Shown here in pieces: positions 43,443 to 52,019 of a stretch of DNA of 64,000 bases. Location of the stretch: positions 4,898,001 through 4,962,000 of the forward strand of contig NZ_CP109149.1 in the NCBI RefSeq assembly GCF_035920345.1, given 5' to 3'. The notes below the pieces were generated by a model. The model searched no databases, had not been told where the DNA came from, and worked only from the letters and a program-made list of their open reading frames with translations. The translations under genes were made by a program, and so were the position numbers. Within the stretch, counting starts at the first letter, position 1, and every line of letters begins with the position of its first letter. This DNA is from Nocardia vinacea. Its GTDB lineage: Bacteria > Actinomycetota > Actinomycetes > Mycobacteriales > Mycobacteriaceae.

Positions 43443-44009
43443 TCAGGCGGACACCAGTTCGCCAGTCGCCTGAACCAGTTCGTGCACAGTCGCGCCGAGC
43501 TGCGTCAGCGCCTCGGCGTCGTCGCGCGGATGCGACTCGGCGAACCGCTCACCGAATCCGGCGAAGTGCAGGTGAGCATTCTCGACAACCCGGGCGCCCG
43601 CGACGCCGAGCGCCTTGACCACATCGCCGTGCGCCCACTTGGCCGCATTCGGGCTGATCGAACCACTGACCACCGCGACCGGCCGATCCTTGAGCGCGCC
43701 TGCGCCATACGGACGCGAGGCCCAGTCGATGGCGTTCTTCAGTACGGCGGGGATGCTGCCGTTGTATTCGGGCGTCATCAGGAGCAGGCCGTCGGATACG
43801 GCGACCGCGTCACGCAGCGCCTGCGCGGCGGCGGGTACGGAGCCGGGCACGTCGAGATCCTCGTTATAGAACGGGATATCGCCGAGGCCTTCGTAGATGG
43901 TGATCTCGACACCCTCCGGCGCGGTCCGCACCGCAGCCTCGGCGAGCCTGCGGTTGATCGATGCGACCCGAAGGCTGCCGACAAGAGTAAGGATCCGAGT
44001 CTGGGTCAT
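43443..44009 (-). CDS. NAD(P)H-dependent FMN reductase family protein
   Basis: A 188-residue flavodoxin-like reductase matching Rv3054c by order. It begins with TRILTLVGSLRVASINRRLA (FMN phosphate-binding loop) and has LLMTPEYNGSIPAVLKNAIDW, the conserved PEYN-GS-P-LKN-DW signature of the NADPH-dependent FMN/quinone reductases. It probably reduces FMN or quinones in the cytoplasm. It is transcribed divergently from a TetR regulator gene that lies across a palindromic site, so it is the likely target of that repressor. An intrinsic terminator follows. Confidence 0.92.
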   Translation of the reverse strand: MTQTRILTLVGSLRVASINRRLAEAAVRTAPEGVEITIYEGLGDIPFYNEDLDVPGSVPAAAQALRDAVAVSDGLLLMTPEYNGSIPAVLKNAIDWASRPYGAGALKDRPVAVVSGSISPNAAKWAHGDVVKALGVAGARVVENAHLHFAGFGERFAESHPRDDAEALTQLGATVHELVQATGELVSA

Positions 44010-44060
44010 GGCGTCTCCTGGTGTACTGAACGTGGTGTCCGAACTTCTGCCTACACTAAC

Positions 44061-44074
44061 CGGACCATGGTCCG
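44061..44074. promoter_or_regulatory. Palindromic operator candidate in the FMN reductase/TetR divergent promoter
   Basis: CGGACCATGGTCCG is a perfect 14-bp palindrome 52 bp upstream of the FMN reductase start and 32 bp upstream of the chosen TetR start. Its place between the divergent pair is what is expected of a TetR autoregulatory operator. Confidence 0.6.
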
Positions 44075-44105
44075 ATTCCATTCCCGGGAGAACCGCGAGA
44101 GGCCT

Positions 44106-44765
44106 GTGAGCTACAGCACATCCATGCCGGACGGAATGATGCCCGAGCGACCGCTGCTCGGCGTCGGTGCGCCCCTGCCCGGAAATCACGAACGCGCCGA
44201 TGCCGCGCGCAACCGCCAGCTACTCCTGGACGCGGCGCAGGAGATCGTGCGCGAACAAGGTGTGGACAGCCTGACGATGGACGCGCTCGCCAAGCGGGCT
44301 GGCGTCGGCAAGGGCACCGTCTTCCGACGGTTCGGCAGCAGGTCGGGGCTGCTGCGCGCGCTCTTGGACCACGCCGAGCGAAAGTTCCAGGAAGAGTTCA
44401 TGTTCGGACCGCCGCCGATGGGGCCCGGCGCACCGGCGGTGGAGCGACTGGTCGCCTTCGGCCGGGCCCGGCTACTCGATATCGAGGTCGCGGGCGAACT
44501 GCATCGCGCTGCGGAAATCGGTGAGGCGGGCGACCGCTTCACCGGGCCGCCCTACGGACTGCTGCGCGCGCACGTGACGATGCTGCTGCGGCAGGCGCGG
44601 ATCGACGGCGATGTCGTACTGGTCGCCGATGGTCTGCTCGGCCTGCTCGGCGCCGCATTGGTGATGCATCAGATGCATGTCCTCGGATACGACCGATGTC
44701 AGATCGGCGACAACTGGGAGGCGTTCGTTCGGCGGGTTGTCATCTCGGCGCGGCCAGTAGAGTGA
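44106..44765 (+). CDS. TetR family transcriptional regulator
   Basis: A 219-residue repressor. The N-terminal DNA-binding domain is AARNRQLLLDAAQEIVREQG then ALAKRAGVGKGTVFRRFGSR (HTH at about 57-76), and the C-terminal 130 residues form the helical ligand-binding and dimerisation domain. It corresponds to Rv3055. GTG 44106 is chosen because GAGAGG precedes it; an ATG at 44067 would lie inside the palindrome. It lies 6 bp before nadE, so nadE may be co-transcribed. Its targets are likely the divergent FMN reductase gene and itself. Confidence 0.9.
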   Translation: MSYSTSMPDGMMPERPLLGVGAPLPGNHERADAARNRQLLLDAAQEIVREQGVDSLTMDALAKRAGVGKGTVFRRFGSRSGLLRALLDHAERKFQEEFMFGPPPMGPGAPAVERLVAFGRARLLDIEVAGELHRAAEIGEAGDRFTGPPYGLLRAHVTMLLRQARIDGDVVLVADGLLGLLGAALVMHQMHVLGYDRCQIGDNWEAFVRRVVISARPVE

Positions 44766-44771
44766 TGCGTC

Positions 44772-45596
44772 ATGGGGAACCTGCGTGAACAGATCATCGC
44801 CGAGTTGGGCGTCCAATCGAATATCGAACCGAAGCTCGAAGTGCGGCGCCGGGTCGATTTCCTCAAGGACTATCTGAGCGCAAGTCCCGCACGAGGTTTC
44901 GTACTCGGCATCAGCGGTGGTCAGGACAGCGCGCTGACCGGACGACTGTGCCAGCTCGCCGTCGAGGAACTGCGTGCCGATGGCACTGATGCCGCCTTCG
45001 TCGCGGTGCGACTGCCCTACGGTGTGCAGGCCGACGAGGCCGATGCCCGGGTCGCGCTGCGGTTCATCCAGCCCGACCGCTCGGTGGTGGTCAATATCCG
45101 CCCCGGTGCCAATGCCGTTGCCGCCGAGGTGGCCTCGGCGCTGCAGACCGATAAGCTGCGCGATTTCGTGCGCGGCAATATCAAGGCCCGCGAACGCATG
45201 GTGACCCAGTACGCCATCGCCGGTCAGGAAAATATGCTCGTCGTCGGCACCGATCACGCGGCCGAGGCGGTCACCGGCTTCTTCACCAAATTCGGCGACG
45301 GCGGCGTCGACATCACGCCGCTGACCGGCCTCACCAAGCGCCAGGGCGCGGCGCTGCTGCAGGAACTCGGCGCACCGTCGAGCATCTGGTCCAAGGTGCC
45401 GACCGCTGATCTCGAGGACGATCGCCCGGCCCTGCCCGACGAGGAGGCGCTCGGCCTGCGCTACAGCGAGATCGATGACTATCTGGAGGGCCAGGACGTC
45501 ACGCCGGAGGTCGCCCAGAAGCTCGAGACGATCTTCCTGAACACTCGCCACAAGCGCACCGTCCCGGTCACGCCGCTCGACACCTGGTGGCGCTGA
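44772..45596 (+). CDS. nadE: Ammonia-dependent NAD+ synthetase
   Basis: A 274-residue enzyme that amidates nicotinate adenine dinucleotide to NAD+ using ammonia and ATP. The PP-loop is [17 protein letters not shown] at about 37-53, with conserved [17 protein letters not shown] and [20 protein letters not shown], as in the E. coli enzyme of 275 residues. It lacks the N-terminal glutaminase domain found in the mycobacterial glutamine-dependent NadE. It follows the TetR gene by 6 bp, an unusual link that may tie NAD supply to redox stress (inference). Confidence 0.95.
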   Translation: MGNLREQIIAELGVQSNIEPKLEVRRRVDFLKDYLSASPARGFVLGISGGQDSALTGRLCQLAVEELRADGTDAAFVAVRLPYGVQADEADARVALRFIQPDRSVVVNIRPGANAVAAEVASALQTDKLRDFVRGNIKARERMVTQYAIAGQENMLVVGTDHAAEAVTGFFTKFGDGGVDITPLTGLTKRQGAALLQELGAPSSIWSKVPTADLEDDRPALPDEEALGLRYSEIDDYLEGQDVTPEVAQKLETIFLNTRHKRTVPVTPLDTWWR

Positions 45597-45621
45597 GCCT
45601 CTTACTGGCAAAACTCCCGGC

Positions 45622-46023
45622 CTACTTCTGGTCCGCTTCCTCGATCAGCCTGCGGTGCAGTTCCTTGGTCATCTCGTGAATGGACTTCGTCAGCTCGAGA
45701 TCGCTCTTGAGCTGCAACTCCTGTTCGGTGAAGTCGTGATCGGCCTTGATCTGCTGGAATTGCGCCTGCCGGTTCTGGCCGATCATCACGAAGGTCGACA
45801 GGAAGATCGCCTCCAGCGAGACCACCAATGTGAGGGTCGGCCACGGGCTCTGCTCCAACCACAACATCCAGACCGCGAACAACACCGCGTGGATGTACAC
45901 GAACTGCATCGACCCGGCGAATCTGGTGATCTGATCGGCGAGCCGCAGCTGCAAGCTGGCCGCTCGCATCTCCCGCTGTTTCCGGACCGCAGGATGCAGC
46001 GACAACTTCGGCGGCTTGATCAT
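45622..46023 (-). CDS. DUF1003 membrane protein
   Basis: A 133-residue protein with two predicted transmembrane helices (MQFVYIHAVLFAVWMLWL and TLTLVVSLEAIFLSTFVMIG) and a charged, probably coiled-coil C-terminus (about 85-130), the layout of DUF1003 proteins. In this family the loop usually has P-x-P-x-x-x-L between the helices, as here (SPWPTLTL). Function is unknown. ATG 46023 has GGAGGAGG at good spacing. Confidence 0.87.
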   Translation of the reverse strand: MIKPPKLSLHPAVRKQREMRAASLQLRLADQITRFAGSMQFVYIHAVLFAVWMLWLEQSPWPTLTLVVSLEAIFLSTFVMIGQNRQAQFQQIKADHDFTEQELQLKSDLELTKSIHEMTKELHRRLIEEADQK

Positions 46024-46276
46024 AGGGTCGGCCTCCTCCAGTGGAGCAACGAAATGCGTTGGCGCGCCGATGCTAGCCCGCCCCACAGAGCCCACCGACC
46101 GTAGTCGAACGGTCGCGCTGAGAGCTTCCGCGAGCCACCACATGATTACCGTCGACAATCCGGCGCAGGACCAGCGCCGACGGTAGTCGAATGATGGTTG
46201 AGGGGGCGGTTGGGAGCAGCCGTATGAATACCGTCGGCGGCAATGGTTGTGTGCGGGATGCGCTGAGGAGTGGGGG

Positions 46277-46519
46277 TCAGCCGCCGGCGAAGGGGGGTAG
46301 GACGTCGACGCGCGGGGTCAGTGCGGCTGAGGGATCGCGGGTGAGTTCGTCGCCGACGAGGTAGGCACAGACGGCGAGCATCTTGTCGAGGTCGGGCCCG
46401 TAGCACTCGGCGAGGGTGGTGCGCAGGTCGGCGACGGTGGCGTCGTCCGGAAAGTCCAGGGTTTCCCGGTCCTTGCCGACGACATCGGCAATCGCGGCGA
46501 AGTAGCGGATCTCAACCAC
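46277..46519 (-). CDS. moaD: Molybdopterin synthase sulfur carrier subunit (MoaD/ThiS fold)
   Basis: An 80-residue ubiquitin-like protein, [20 protein letters not shown], ending in the diglycine tail PPFAGG that is thiocarboxylated and donates sulfur to cyclic pyranopterin. GTG 46519 is chosen; it overlaps the moaA stop by 8 bp, which indicates coupling. Its partner MoaE is encoded at 50000-50437. Confidence 0.92.
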   Translation of the reverse strand: MVEIRYFAAIADVVGKDRETLDFPDDATVADLRTTLAECYGPDLDKMLAVCAYLVGDELTRDPSAALTPRVDVLPPFAGG

Positions 46520-47570
46520 CGATGGCTCCCATCGTGCGTTCCGGCGGGACGAAATCCTCGGCATCGATCCCGTGTCCCGCCCATTTGTTCCACATGGCGC
46601 CGCGCCAGATGGTCGCGATCTCCTCGTCGTCTGCGCCCGTCCGCAGTGCTCGGCGCACATCGAATTCCTGATCGCTGAACAGACACGACCGCAGCATGCC
46701 GTCGGCGGTGAGCCTGGTCCGATCGCAGGTGTCGCAGAATTTGCGGGTCACCGTCGCGATGATGCCGACCGTCGCCGGACCGCCGTCGACGAGCCATTTC
46801 TCCGCCGGGGCGGCGGGATCCGACCGGCCGACCTCGGTCAGCGTGAACCGGGTACCGAGCACGTCGAGCAATTCGGCCGCGGTCACCATATTGGCGCGGG
46901 CCCATTCGTGATCGGCGTCCAGCGGCATCTCCTCGATGAACCGCAGTTCACAGCCCTCGTCCAGACACCAGCGCAGCAGATCCGGCGCACCGGCGAGGGT
47001 GTCGCCCATCAGTACGGCATTGACCTTCATCGGCGCCAGTCCGGCGTCCTTGGCCGCGCGGATGCCCGCGAAGACCGATTCGAGCCGATCACGGCGGGTC
47101 AAGCGGGCGAAGCCGAGCCGATCCACGGTATCCAGCGAGACATTCACCCGGCTCAGCCCGGCGGCCGCGAGACCGCGGGCCCGATGGGCGAGTCCGACAC
47201 CATTGGTCGTCATGGACAGCGGTACCCCGGGCACCCGCTCGTGACAGCCCGCGACGATCCGCTCGAGATCGCGGCGTAGCAGCGGCTCACCGCCGGTGAA
47301 CCTGACCTCACGCACCCCCAGTTCCCGCACCGCGAGCGTGACGAGTCGCACAATCTCCTCGACCGTCAGCAGTTCGTCCTGCGGAATCGCGGGCAGGCCC
47401 TCCTCGGGCATGCAGTAGGTACATCGCAGCGAACACTTCTCGGTGATCGATACGCGCAGATCGCGTGCGGTGCGCCCGAATCGATCAACCAGGTACGGCG
47501 TGTCGGGCCGTCCATCGAGTGAGGGCAGCCTGGACCGCACGGCGGGAATCCCCATCTCGACCAGCGTCAC
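46512..47570 (-). CDS. moaA: GTP 3',8-cyclase MoaA (radical SAM)
   Basis: A radical SAM enzyme of about 352 residues that starts molybdenum cofactor synthesis by converting GTP to 3',8-cyclo-GTP. The CxxxCxxC cluster site is [35 protein letters not shown] follows, the second FeS cluster cysteines lie around [20 protein letters not shown], and the C-terminus ends in the expected GG. The start is uncertain: GTG 47570 is chosen, ATG 47552 and an upstream ATG at 47621 are alternatives. It is divergent from moeA. Confidence 0.95.
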   Translation of the reverse strand: MTLVEMGIPAVRSRLPSLDGRPDTPYLVDRFGRTARDLRVSITEKCSLRCTYCMPEEGLPAIPQDELLTVEEIVRLVTLAVRELGVREVRFTGGEPLLRRDLERIVAGCHERVPGVPLSMTTNGVGLAHRARGLAAAGLSRVNVSLDTVDRLGFARLTRRDRLESVFAGIRAAKDAGLAPMKVNAVLMGDTLAGAPDLLRWCLDEGCELRFIEEMPLDADHEWARANMVTAAELLDVLGTRFTLTEVGRSDPAAPAEKWLVDGGPATVGIIATVTRKFCDTCDRTRLTADGMLRSCLFSDQEFDVRRALRTGADDEEIATIWRGAMWNKWAGHGIDAEDFVPPERTMGAIGG

Positions 47571-47710
47571 CAGTCCATTATGACCGGTCCGCACGCTGTG
47601 CCCATGGGCGGACCGCACCATCTCGAGCTCACAAACCCCGAGTTGAGCAGGTGAGCGTTCGTGCGATACGACAAGAGAACTCGCTACCGCTGGGCGATTA
47701 GGCTGGCCGT

Positions 47711-48979
47711 ATGACCTCGCGTGCCGACACCTCCGGTGGCCACCGGCCCAGCCCGCCTGCCACCGCCCGGTCCGTCGACGCCTATCGGGACATCATCGAG
47801 GCGCTGCTGCGCCCGCTGGCCGCCCGCGCGGTCGAATCCGTCGCGGTACCGTCGGCGCTGGGCCGACAGCTGGCCGACGATATCCACGCGCCGGTCGACC
47901 TGCCGGTGTTCCGCAACTCGGCGATGGACGGCTACGCGGTGCGTGCCGAATCGGTGGTGGTCACTCCGGTGACGCTGCCGCTGGTCGGTGTGGTCGCTGC
48001 GGGGGCGGCCGGACAGACGCCGTTGCCGCCCGGCGCCGCGATGAAGGTGATGACCGGTGCGCCGATTCCGCCCGGCGCCGATTGTGTGGTGCCGGTGGAG
48101 GATGTGCACAGCGATAACGCGACGGTGACCGTCGAGCGGGGCCGCACCGCGGGTGAGTTCGTGCGCGAACCGGGCACCGATGTGCGCACCGGCGAGCTGC
48201 TGGCTCGCGCGGGCACCAGGCTGGCACCCCGCCACATTGCCGCGCTGGCAGCGGTCGGACTGCCGAATGTGCCGGTATTCCAACCTATTCGGGCGGCAGT
48301 CATCACCACCGGTGACGAATTGGTTGCCGCCGGAACACCATTGCGCCCCGGCCAGATCTACAACTCCAACGGCATCGCGCTCGCGGCCGCGCTCAGCGCC
48401 AACGGCGTCAGCGTCGTGTCGGTGGAGCACAGCACCGACGATCCGGCGAAGTTCCGCGCATTGCTTTCTACCGCAACGAAATTCGCCGATATCGTCTTCA
48501 CCTCCGGCGGGGTGTCCAAGGGCGACTTCGAGGTGGTCAAGGATGTATTGCAACCGCTGGGTGGTGAATTCGGCTCCATCGCGGTGCAACCCGGTGGGCC
48601 GCAAGGGCTTACCGTCGTCAACGGCGTGCCGGTGCTGAGCTTTCCCGGGAATCCGGTGAGCACCATGGTGTCGTTCGAGGTGTTCGCGCGGCCGATGCTG
48701 CGCCATATCGCGGGCCTGCCCGAGGTGGAGATCTACGAAGTACCGCTGCGCAATGCGGTGCGCTCCCCCGAGGGACGACGCCAATTCCTGCGCGGTCAAC
48801 TGGTACGCGACGACGCCGCGGCGCCCGGATTGCATCGCAGGCCGACGGCCGTCGAGGTCGCCTCCGGACCCGGTTCGCATCTCATCGCGGCCATGGCGTG
48901 GGCGGATGTATTGATCGATGTGCCCGCCGAGGTCACCTCGCTGCCGGTCGGCGCACCTGTGCGAGTGTGGTCGCTATGA
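47711..48979 (+). CDS. moeA: Molybdopterin molybdenumtransferase MoeA
   Basis: A 422-residue enzyme that inserts molybdate into adenylylated molybdopterin. Recognisable parts are [36 protein letters not shown], the MoCF-like domain with [22 protein letters not shown] and [20 protein letters not shown], and [17 protein letters not shown]. Its stop overlaps the moaC-moaB start (ATGA), so it heads a moeA-moaCB-moaE operon. Confidence 0.96.
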   Translation: MTSRADTSGGHRPSPPATARSVDAYRDIIEALLRPLAARAVESVAVPSALGRQLADDIHAPVDLPVFRNSAMDGYAVRAESVVVTPVTLPLVGVVAAGAAGQTPLPPGAAMKVMTGAPIPPGADCVVPVEDVHSDNATVTVERGRTAGEFVREPGTDVRTGELLARAGTRLAPRHIAALAAVGLPNVPVFQPIRAAVITTGDELVAAGTPLRPGQIYNSNGIALAAALSANGVSVVSVEHSTDDPAKFRALLSTATKFADIVFTSGGVSKGDFEVVKDVLQPLGGEFGSIAVQPGGPQGLTVVNGVPVLSFPGNPVSTMVSFEVFARPMLRHIAGLPEVEIYEVPLRNAVRSPEGRRQFLRGQLVRDDAAAPGLHRRPTAVEVASGPGSHLIAAMAWADVLIDVPAEVTSLPVGAPVRVWSL

Positions 48980-50013
48980 GTGAGTTGTCCCATGTCGACC
49001 GGGAAGGTCGCGCCCGCATGGTCGATGTGAGCGCGAAGTCCGACACCACTCGGATCGCGGTCGCGGCCGGTGAGCTGCGGACCACCGCCGAAGTGGTCGC
49101 GCTGGTGCGGGCCGACGATATGCCGAAGGCCGATGTGCTCTCGACCGCGCGAATCGCCGGTATCGCGGGTGCGAAGAAAACCTCCGAACTCATTCCGCTG
49201 TGCCATCAGCTGGCCTTGTCCTCGGTGAAGGTCGAATTCGGCTTCACCGAAGACACCATCACAATCGAGGCGAGCGCGAAAACCAAGGGCCCCACCGGCG
49301 TCGAGATGGAAGCGCTGACCGCGGTGGCGGTGGCCGGGCTCACCCTGCACGACATGGTCAAGGCGGTCGACCCGGCCGCGACGCTCAACGGCGTCCGGCT
49401 GCTCACCAAAGAGGGTGGCAAACACGGACATTGGGAGCGGCCCGCAGAGCAGGCCCCCGTGGACCTCCCCACACTGGCCGACGAACCCGAGCCCACGGAA
49501 GACATTTCGCCGGAACAGATCTCGGAATCCGATCAGCGCTCCGCCGTCGTCCTGGTCGCCTCCACCAGAGCCGCATGCGGCACCCGGGTCGACACCACAG
49601 GCCCCGTACTCGCGGAATGGCTTGGCGGACTCGGCTTCTCGGTGCGCGGCCCGCTGATCTACGCCGACGCCGAAATCGACATCGGCTTGGCCGACGCCCT
49701 GAGGTTCGAGCCGTCGCTGGTGATCAGCACCGGCGGCACCGGCGCCTCCCCCACCGATGCGACGCCCGAGGCGACGCTGGCCGTCCTGGATCGCGAATTA
49801 CCCGGTGTCGCAGAGGCGATTCGGCAACGCGGCACCGCGAAATTCCCACTGGCCGCGCTCAGTCGCGGCGTGGCCGGACTGGCGGGCCGATCGGTGGTGG
49901 TGAATCTGCCCGGCTCCCACGGCGGCGTCAAAGACGGTATGGCGGTACTCGAGCCGCTGCTGGATCATCTGCTCGCGCAAGTAGCCGGAGGCGGCAACCA
50001 TGACAACAAGTGA
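48976..50013 (+). CDS. moaCB: Fused cyclic pyranopterin synthase MoaC and MoaB/Mog domain protein
   Basis: A 345-residue bifunctional protein. Residues 1-158 are MoaC (ELSHVDREGRARMVDVSAK, KKTSELIPLCHQLALSSV, GVEMEALTAVAVAGLTLHDM), which forms cyclic pyranopterin monophosphate. An acidic linker (about 158-185) joins a MoaB/Mog-type domain (RSAVVLVASTRAACGTRVDT, VISTGGTGASPTDATPEAT, VVNLPGSHGGVKDGM) that adenylylates molybdopterin. The fusion places two non-consecutive pathway steps in one chain. It overlaps moeA by 4 bp and moaE by 14 bp. Confidence 0.94.
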   Translation: MSELSHVDREGRARMVDVSAKSDTTRIAVAAGELRTTAEVVALVRADDMPKADVLSTARIAGIAGAKKTSELIPLCHQLALSSVKVEFGFTEDTITIEASAKTKGPTGVEMEALTAVAVAGLTLHDMVKAVDPAATLNGVRLLTKEGGKHGHWERPAEQAPVDLPTLADEPEPTEDISPEQISESDQRSAVVLVASTRAACGTRVDTTGPVLAEWLGGLGFSVRGPLIYADAEIDIGLADALRFEPSLVISTGGTGASPTDATPEATLAVLDRELPGVAEAIRQRGTAKFPLAALSRGVAGLAGRSVVVNLPGSHGGVKDGMAVLEPLLDHLLAQVAGGGNHDNK

Positions 50014-50437
50014 ATTCGCGGCCGTACACCTGGCCGGTATCAGCGATCAGCCACTGGATCCGGCGGCGGTCGAGGCGGCGGTGACCGGACCGGAGCACGG
50101 CGCCGTAGTGGTTTTCACCGGCAAGGTACGCAATCACGATGGCGGACAAGCAGTTTCCGCTCTGGAATATTCGGCGCATCCGGAAGCCGAACGGTTCCTG
50201 CGAAATTGCTGTGCGGAACTCGCCGATCGGTCCGGACTCCCGGTCGCGGCCATTCACCGAATCGGTCAGTTGACCGTCGGCGATCTCGCGATCGTCGTCG
50301 CGGTCGCCGCCCCGCACCGCGCCGAAGCATTCACCGCCTGTGCGGAATTGGTGGATCGGATCAAACACGAGGTGCCGATCTGGAAGCGCCAGCTCTTCGC
50401 CGACGGACTGTCGGAATGGGTGAACGCCTGCGGGTAA
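50000..50437 (+). CDS. moaE: Molybdopterin synthase catalytic subunit MoaE
   Basis: A 145-residue subunit that, with MoaD, inserts the dithiolene sulfurs. Typical segments are HGAVVVFTGKVRNHDGGQAV, LEYSAHPEAERFL, IHRIGQLTVGDLAIVVAVAA, and the catalytic-lysine region VDRIKHEVPIWKRQLFADG. It overlaps the moaC-moaB gene by 14 bp and ends the operon. Confidence 0.96.
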   Translation: MTTSEFAAVHLAGISDQPLDPAAVEAAVTGPEHGAVVVFTGKVRNHDGGQAVSALEYSAHPEAERFLRNCCAELADRSGLPVAAIHRIGQLTVGDLAIVVAVAAPHRAEAFTACAELVDRIKHEVPIWKRQLFADGLSEWVNACG

Positions 50438-50477
50438 AGCCCCATTGCCTGTGAATAACCGCGACGCGAGCGCCTGC

Positions 50478-50497
50478 TGTTGTTACCCGAAACAACA
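50478..50497. promoter_or_regulatory. Inverted repeat upstream of the AraC gene
   Basis: TGTTGTT and AACAACA flank a 6-bp spacer 89 bp before the AraC-type gene. A second imperfect repeat (CACTG, CAGTG) follows at about 50496-50516. It could be an operator for that gene. Confidence 0.3.
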
Positions 50498-50585
50498 CTG
50501 TGACGCGAATTCAGTGACGATTCAATAGGCGCGGGATAGCGTTCTCCCGCACGAGGTACGTCGATCCGCGGTAGTAGGGGGCGCA

Positions 50586-51596
50586 TTGGGAACCGATCAG
50601 GTACTGCTGCACAGATTCGTCATCTCGCAGCTCACGGATGCCGGGCTGGATCGCGATCGGCTGATCCGCGAAACCGGCCTACCCGAATGGACCATGGTCG
50701 GCGAGGACGTACACCTGCCCAGTCACACCTTCTCGCGACTCTGGGAACTGGGCGAACACGGGCTCCGCGATCCGAATGTCGCGTTGCACGTGGCCAGCCG
50801 CTACAAACTCAACAGTTTCGGCCTCTACGACTACCTATTCGCCACCGCGCCGACACTAGGGGCGGGCCTGGCGACCTGCGGTCCCTATGTCTCCGCGGTG
50901 ACCACCAATCATCGCTTCGAACTGGTCGCCGAGAACGAGCACGAGGTCACGCTCTACCTCGACATGATCAATGGCGAGGGCCGCGGCCGCGACCTCACCC
51001 AGGTGTGGGGCCTGGCGGCGGTGCTCAGCAGGGCACGGCGTGTGGTCCGGATCCCGCTAGTCCCGTTGCGGGTGGCATTGCGGCAGCAGGCACCCGCAAA
51101 ATTCGACACCTTTGTCGAGGTATTCGGCACTCCCGCCATCGAATTCGGCGCACCGGTCGATGCGATGACCTTCCGCGCCAGCGATATGAATCTGCCGCTG
51201 GCCAGCAGCGATCCGGTACTGGCTGCCGTGCTGCAGCCGCTCGCCGATGCCCTGCCGCCACCGCCACCTCTGGCGACCGCATGGCCGGATCGAGTAGCGA
51301 CCGCGCTGGCCGAGGCATTGACCGATGGTGCGGTATCGCTGGATCGGGTGGCCCGCCGACTCGCCACCAGCCCGCGGACGCTACAGCGGCGGTTGATGGA
51401 GGCGGGCACCACCTGGCGGATGGAATTGGAGCGGGCGCGCAATGCCCGGCTCGCGCAGGCGAGCGCCGAAGGCGCGGTGCTGAGCCGCACACACCAAGCC
51501 GAACTGCTCGGATATTCGGATGTGGGTTCGATGCGGCGGGCAACCCGCCGTCGATCCATGACCCAGCTCATGTACCGATCGGAACTACCGGCCTGA
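50586..51596 (+). CDS. AraC family regulator with arabinose-binding-like N-terminal domain
   Basis: A 336-residue regulator. The N-terminal 190 residues match the Arabinose_bd (OruR/VirS-type) sensor domain, with DRDRLIRETGLPEWTM and LNSFGLYDYLFATAPTLGAG. The C-terminal AraC domain has a first HTH, SLDRVARRLATSPRTLQRRL, and a second, HQAELLGYSDVGSMRRATRR. In mycobacteria relatives such as VirS control neighbouring lipid genes; no obvious target is adjacent. It starts with TTG at 50586 after AGGGGG. Confidence 0.88.
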   Translation: MGTDQVLLHRFVISQLTDAGLDRDRLIRETGLPEWTMVGEDVHLPSHTFSRLWELGEHGLRDPNVALHVASRYKLNSFGLYDYLFATAPTLGAGLATCGPYVSAVTTNHRFELVAENEHEVTLYLDMINGEGRGRDLTQVWGLAAVLSRARRVVRIPLVPLRVALRQQAPAKFDTFVEVFGTPAIEFGAPVDAMTFRASDMNLPLASSDPVLAAVLQPLADALPPPPPLATAWPDRVATALAEALTDGAVSLDRVARRLATSPRTLQRRLMEAGTTWRMELERARNARLAQASAEGAVLSRTHQAELLGYSDVGSMRRATRRRSMTQLMYRSELPA

Positions 51597-51629
51597 TCCG
51601 CCGCATCCCCTACCGTCACGCCGGGCCCG

Positions 51630-51821
51630 TCAGACCTTCAGGAAGGTCGCCGCGATGCGCCAGAAGGTCGCATCCTCGATAACGCGAAAATCCCAGCTGT
51701 CGGCAATATCTCGGGAGGCGGCGACGATGGCGGGCACGTCGAAATCGTCACGCGTCGCGGTGCCCTTGGCCTCCAGCGCGGCGACCACGTACGCGGTAGC
51801 ACTCTCCCAGGTCTCTGACAC
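51630..51821 (-). CDS. Small hypothetical protein, 63 aa
   Basis: A 63-residue acidic cytoplasmic protein, SETWESATAYVVAALEAKGT then DFDVPAIVAASRDIADSWDF. The spacing of aromatic and acidic residues suggests a compact helical fold, and I recall similar short proteins in Nocardia genomes. GTG 51821 has GAGAG just upstream; extending the frame to 52007 adds arginine-rich sequence that is not protein-like. It is convergent with the AraC gene. Function unknown. Confidence 0.55.
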   Translation of the reverse strand: MSETWESATAYVVAALEAKGTATRDDFDVPAIVAASRDIADSWDFRVIEDATFWRIAATFLKV

Positions 51822-52019
51822 GGAACTCTCCAATCGGTCGTAGAGACAAATACGGTCGATCACGGTTCTTGGTCGAACCGACACCGCGCGCGCCACGTTC
51901 GCTCCGTTGCGCACATGCCGCGCGCGGCGGGGCAATGTGTCAGTTCTATGTCCGTGCGATCGCCGCGCCAAGTACCGAACGCGCCAGCTTCGAGCAGAAC
52001 GCGCCAACTTTTCCCGGCG

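Noticed and set aside
46024..46276. Repeated GGTAGTCGAA/CGTAGTCGAA sequences as a possible array
   Set aside because: Only two short imperfect copies occur, with no regular spacing; not a CRISPR or iteron array.
51822..52019. Zur box or zinc-responsive site near the CobW gene
   Set aside because: No Zur-like palindrome was seen on either side of the gene.
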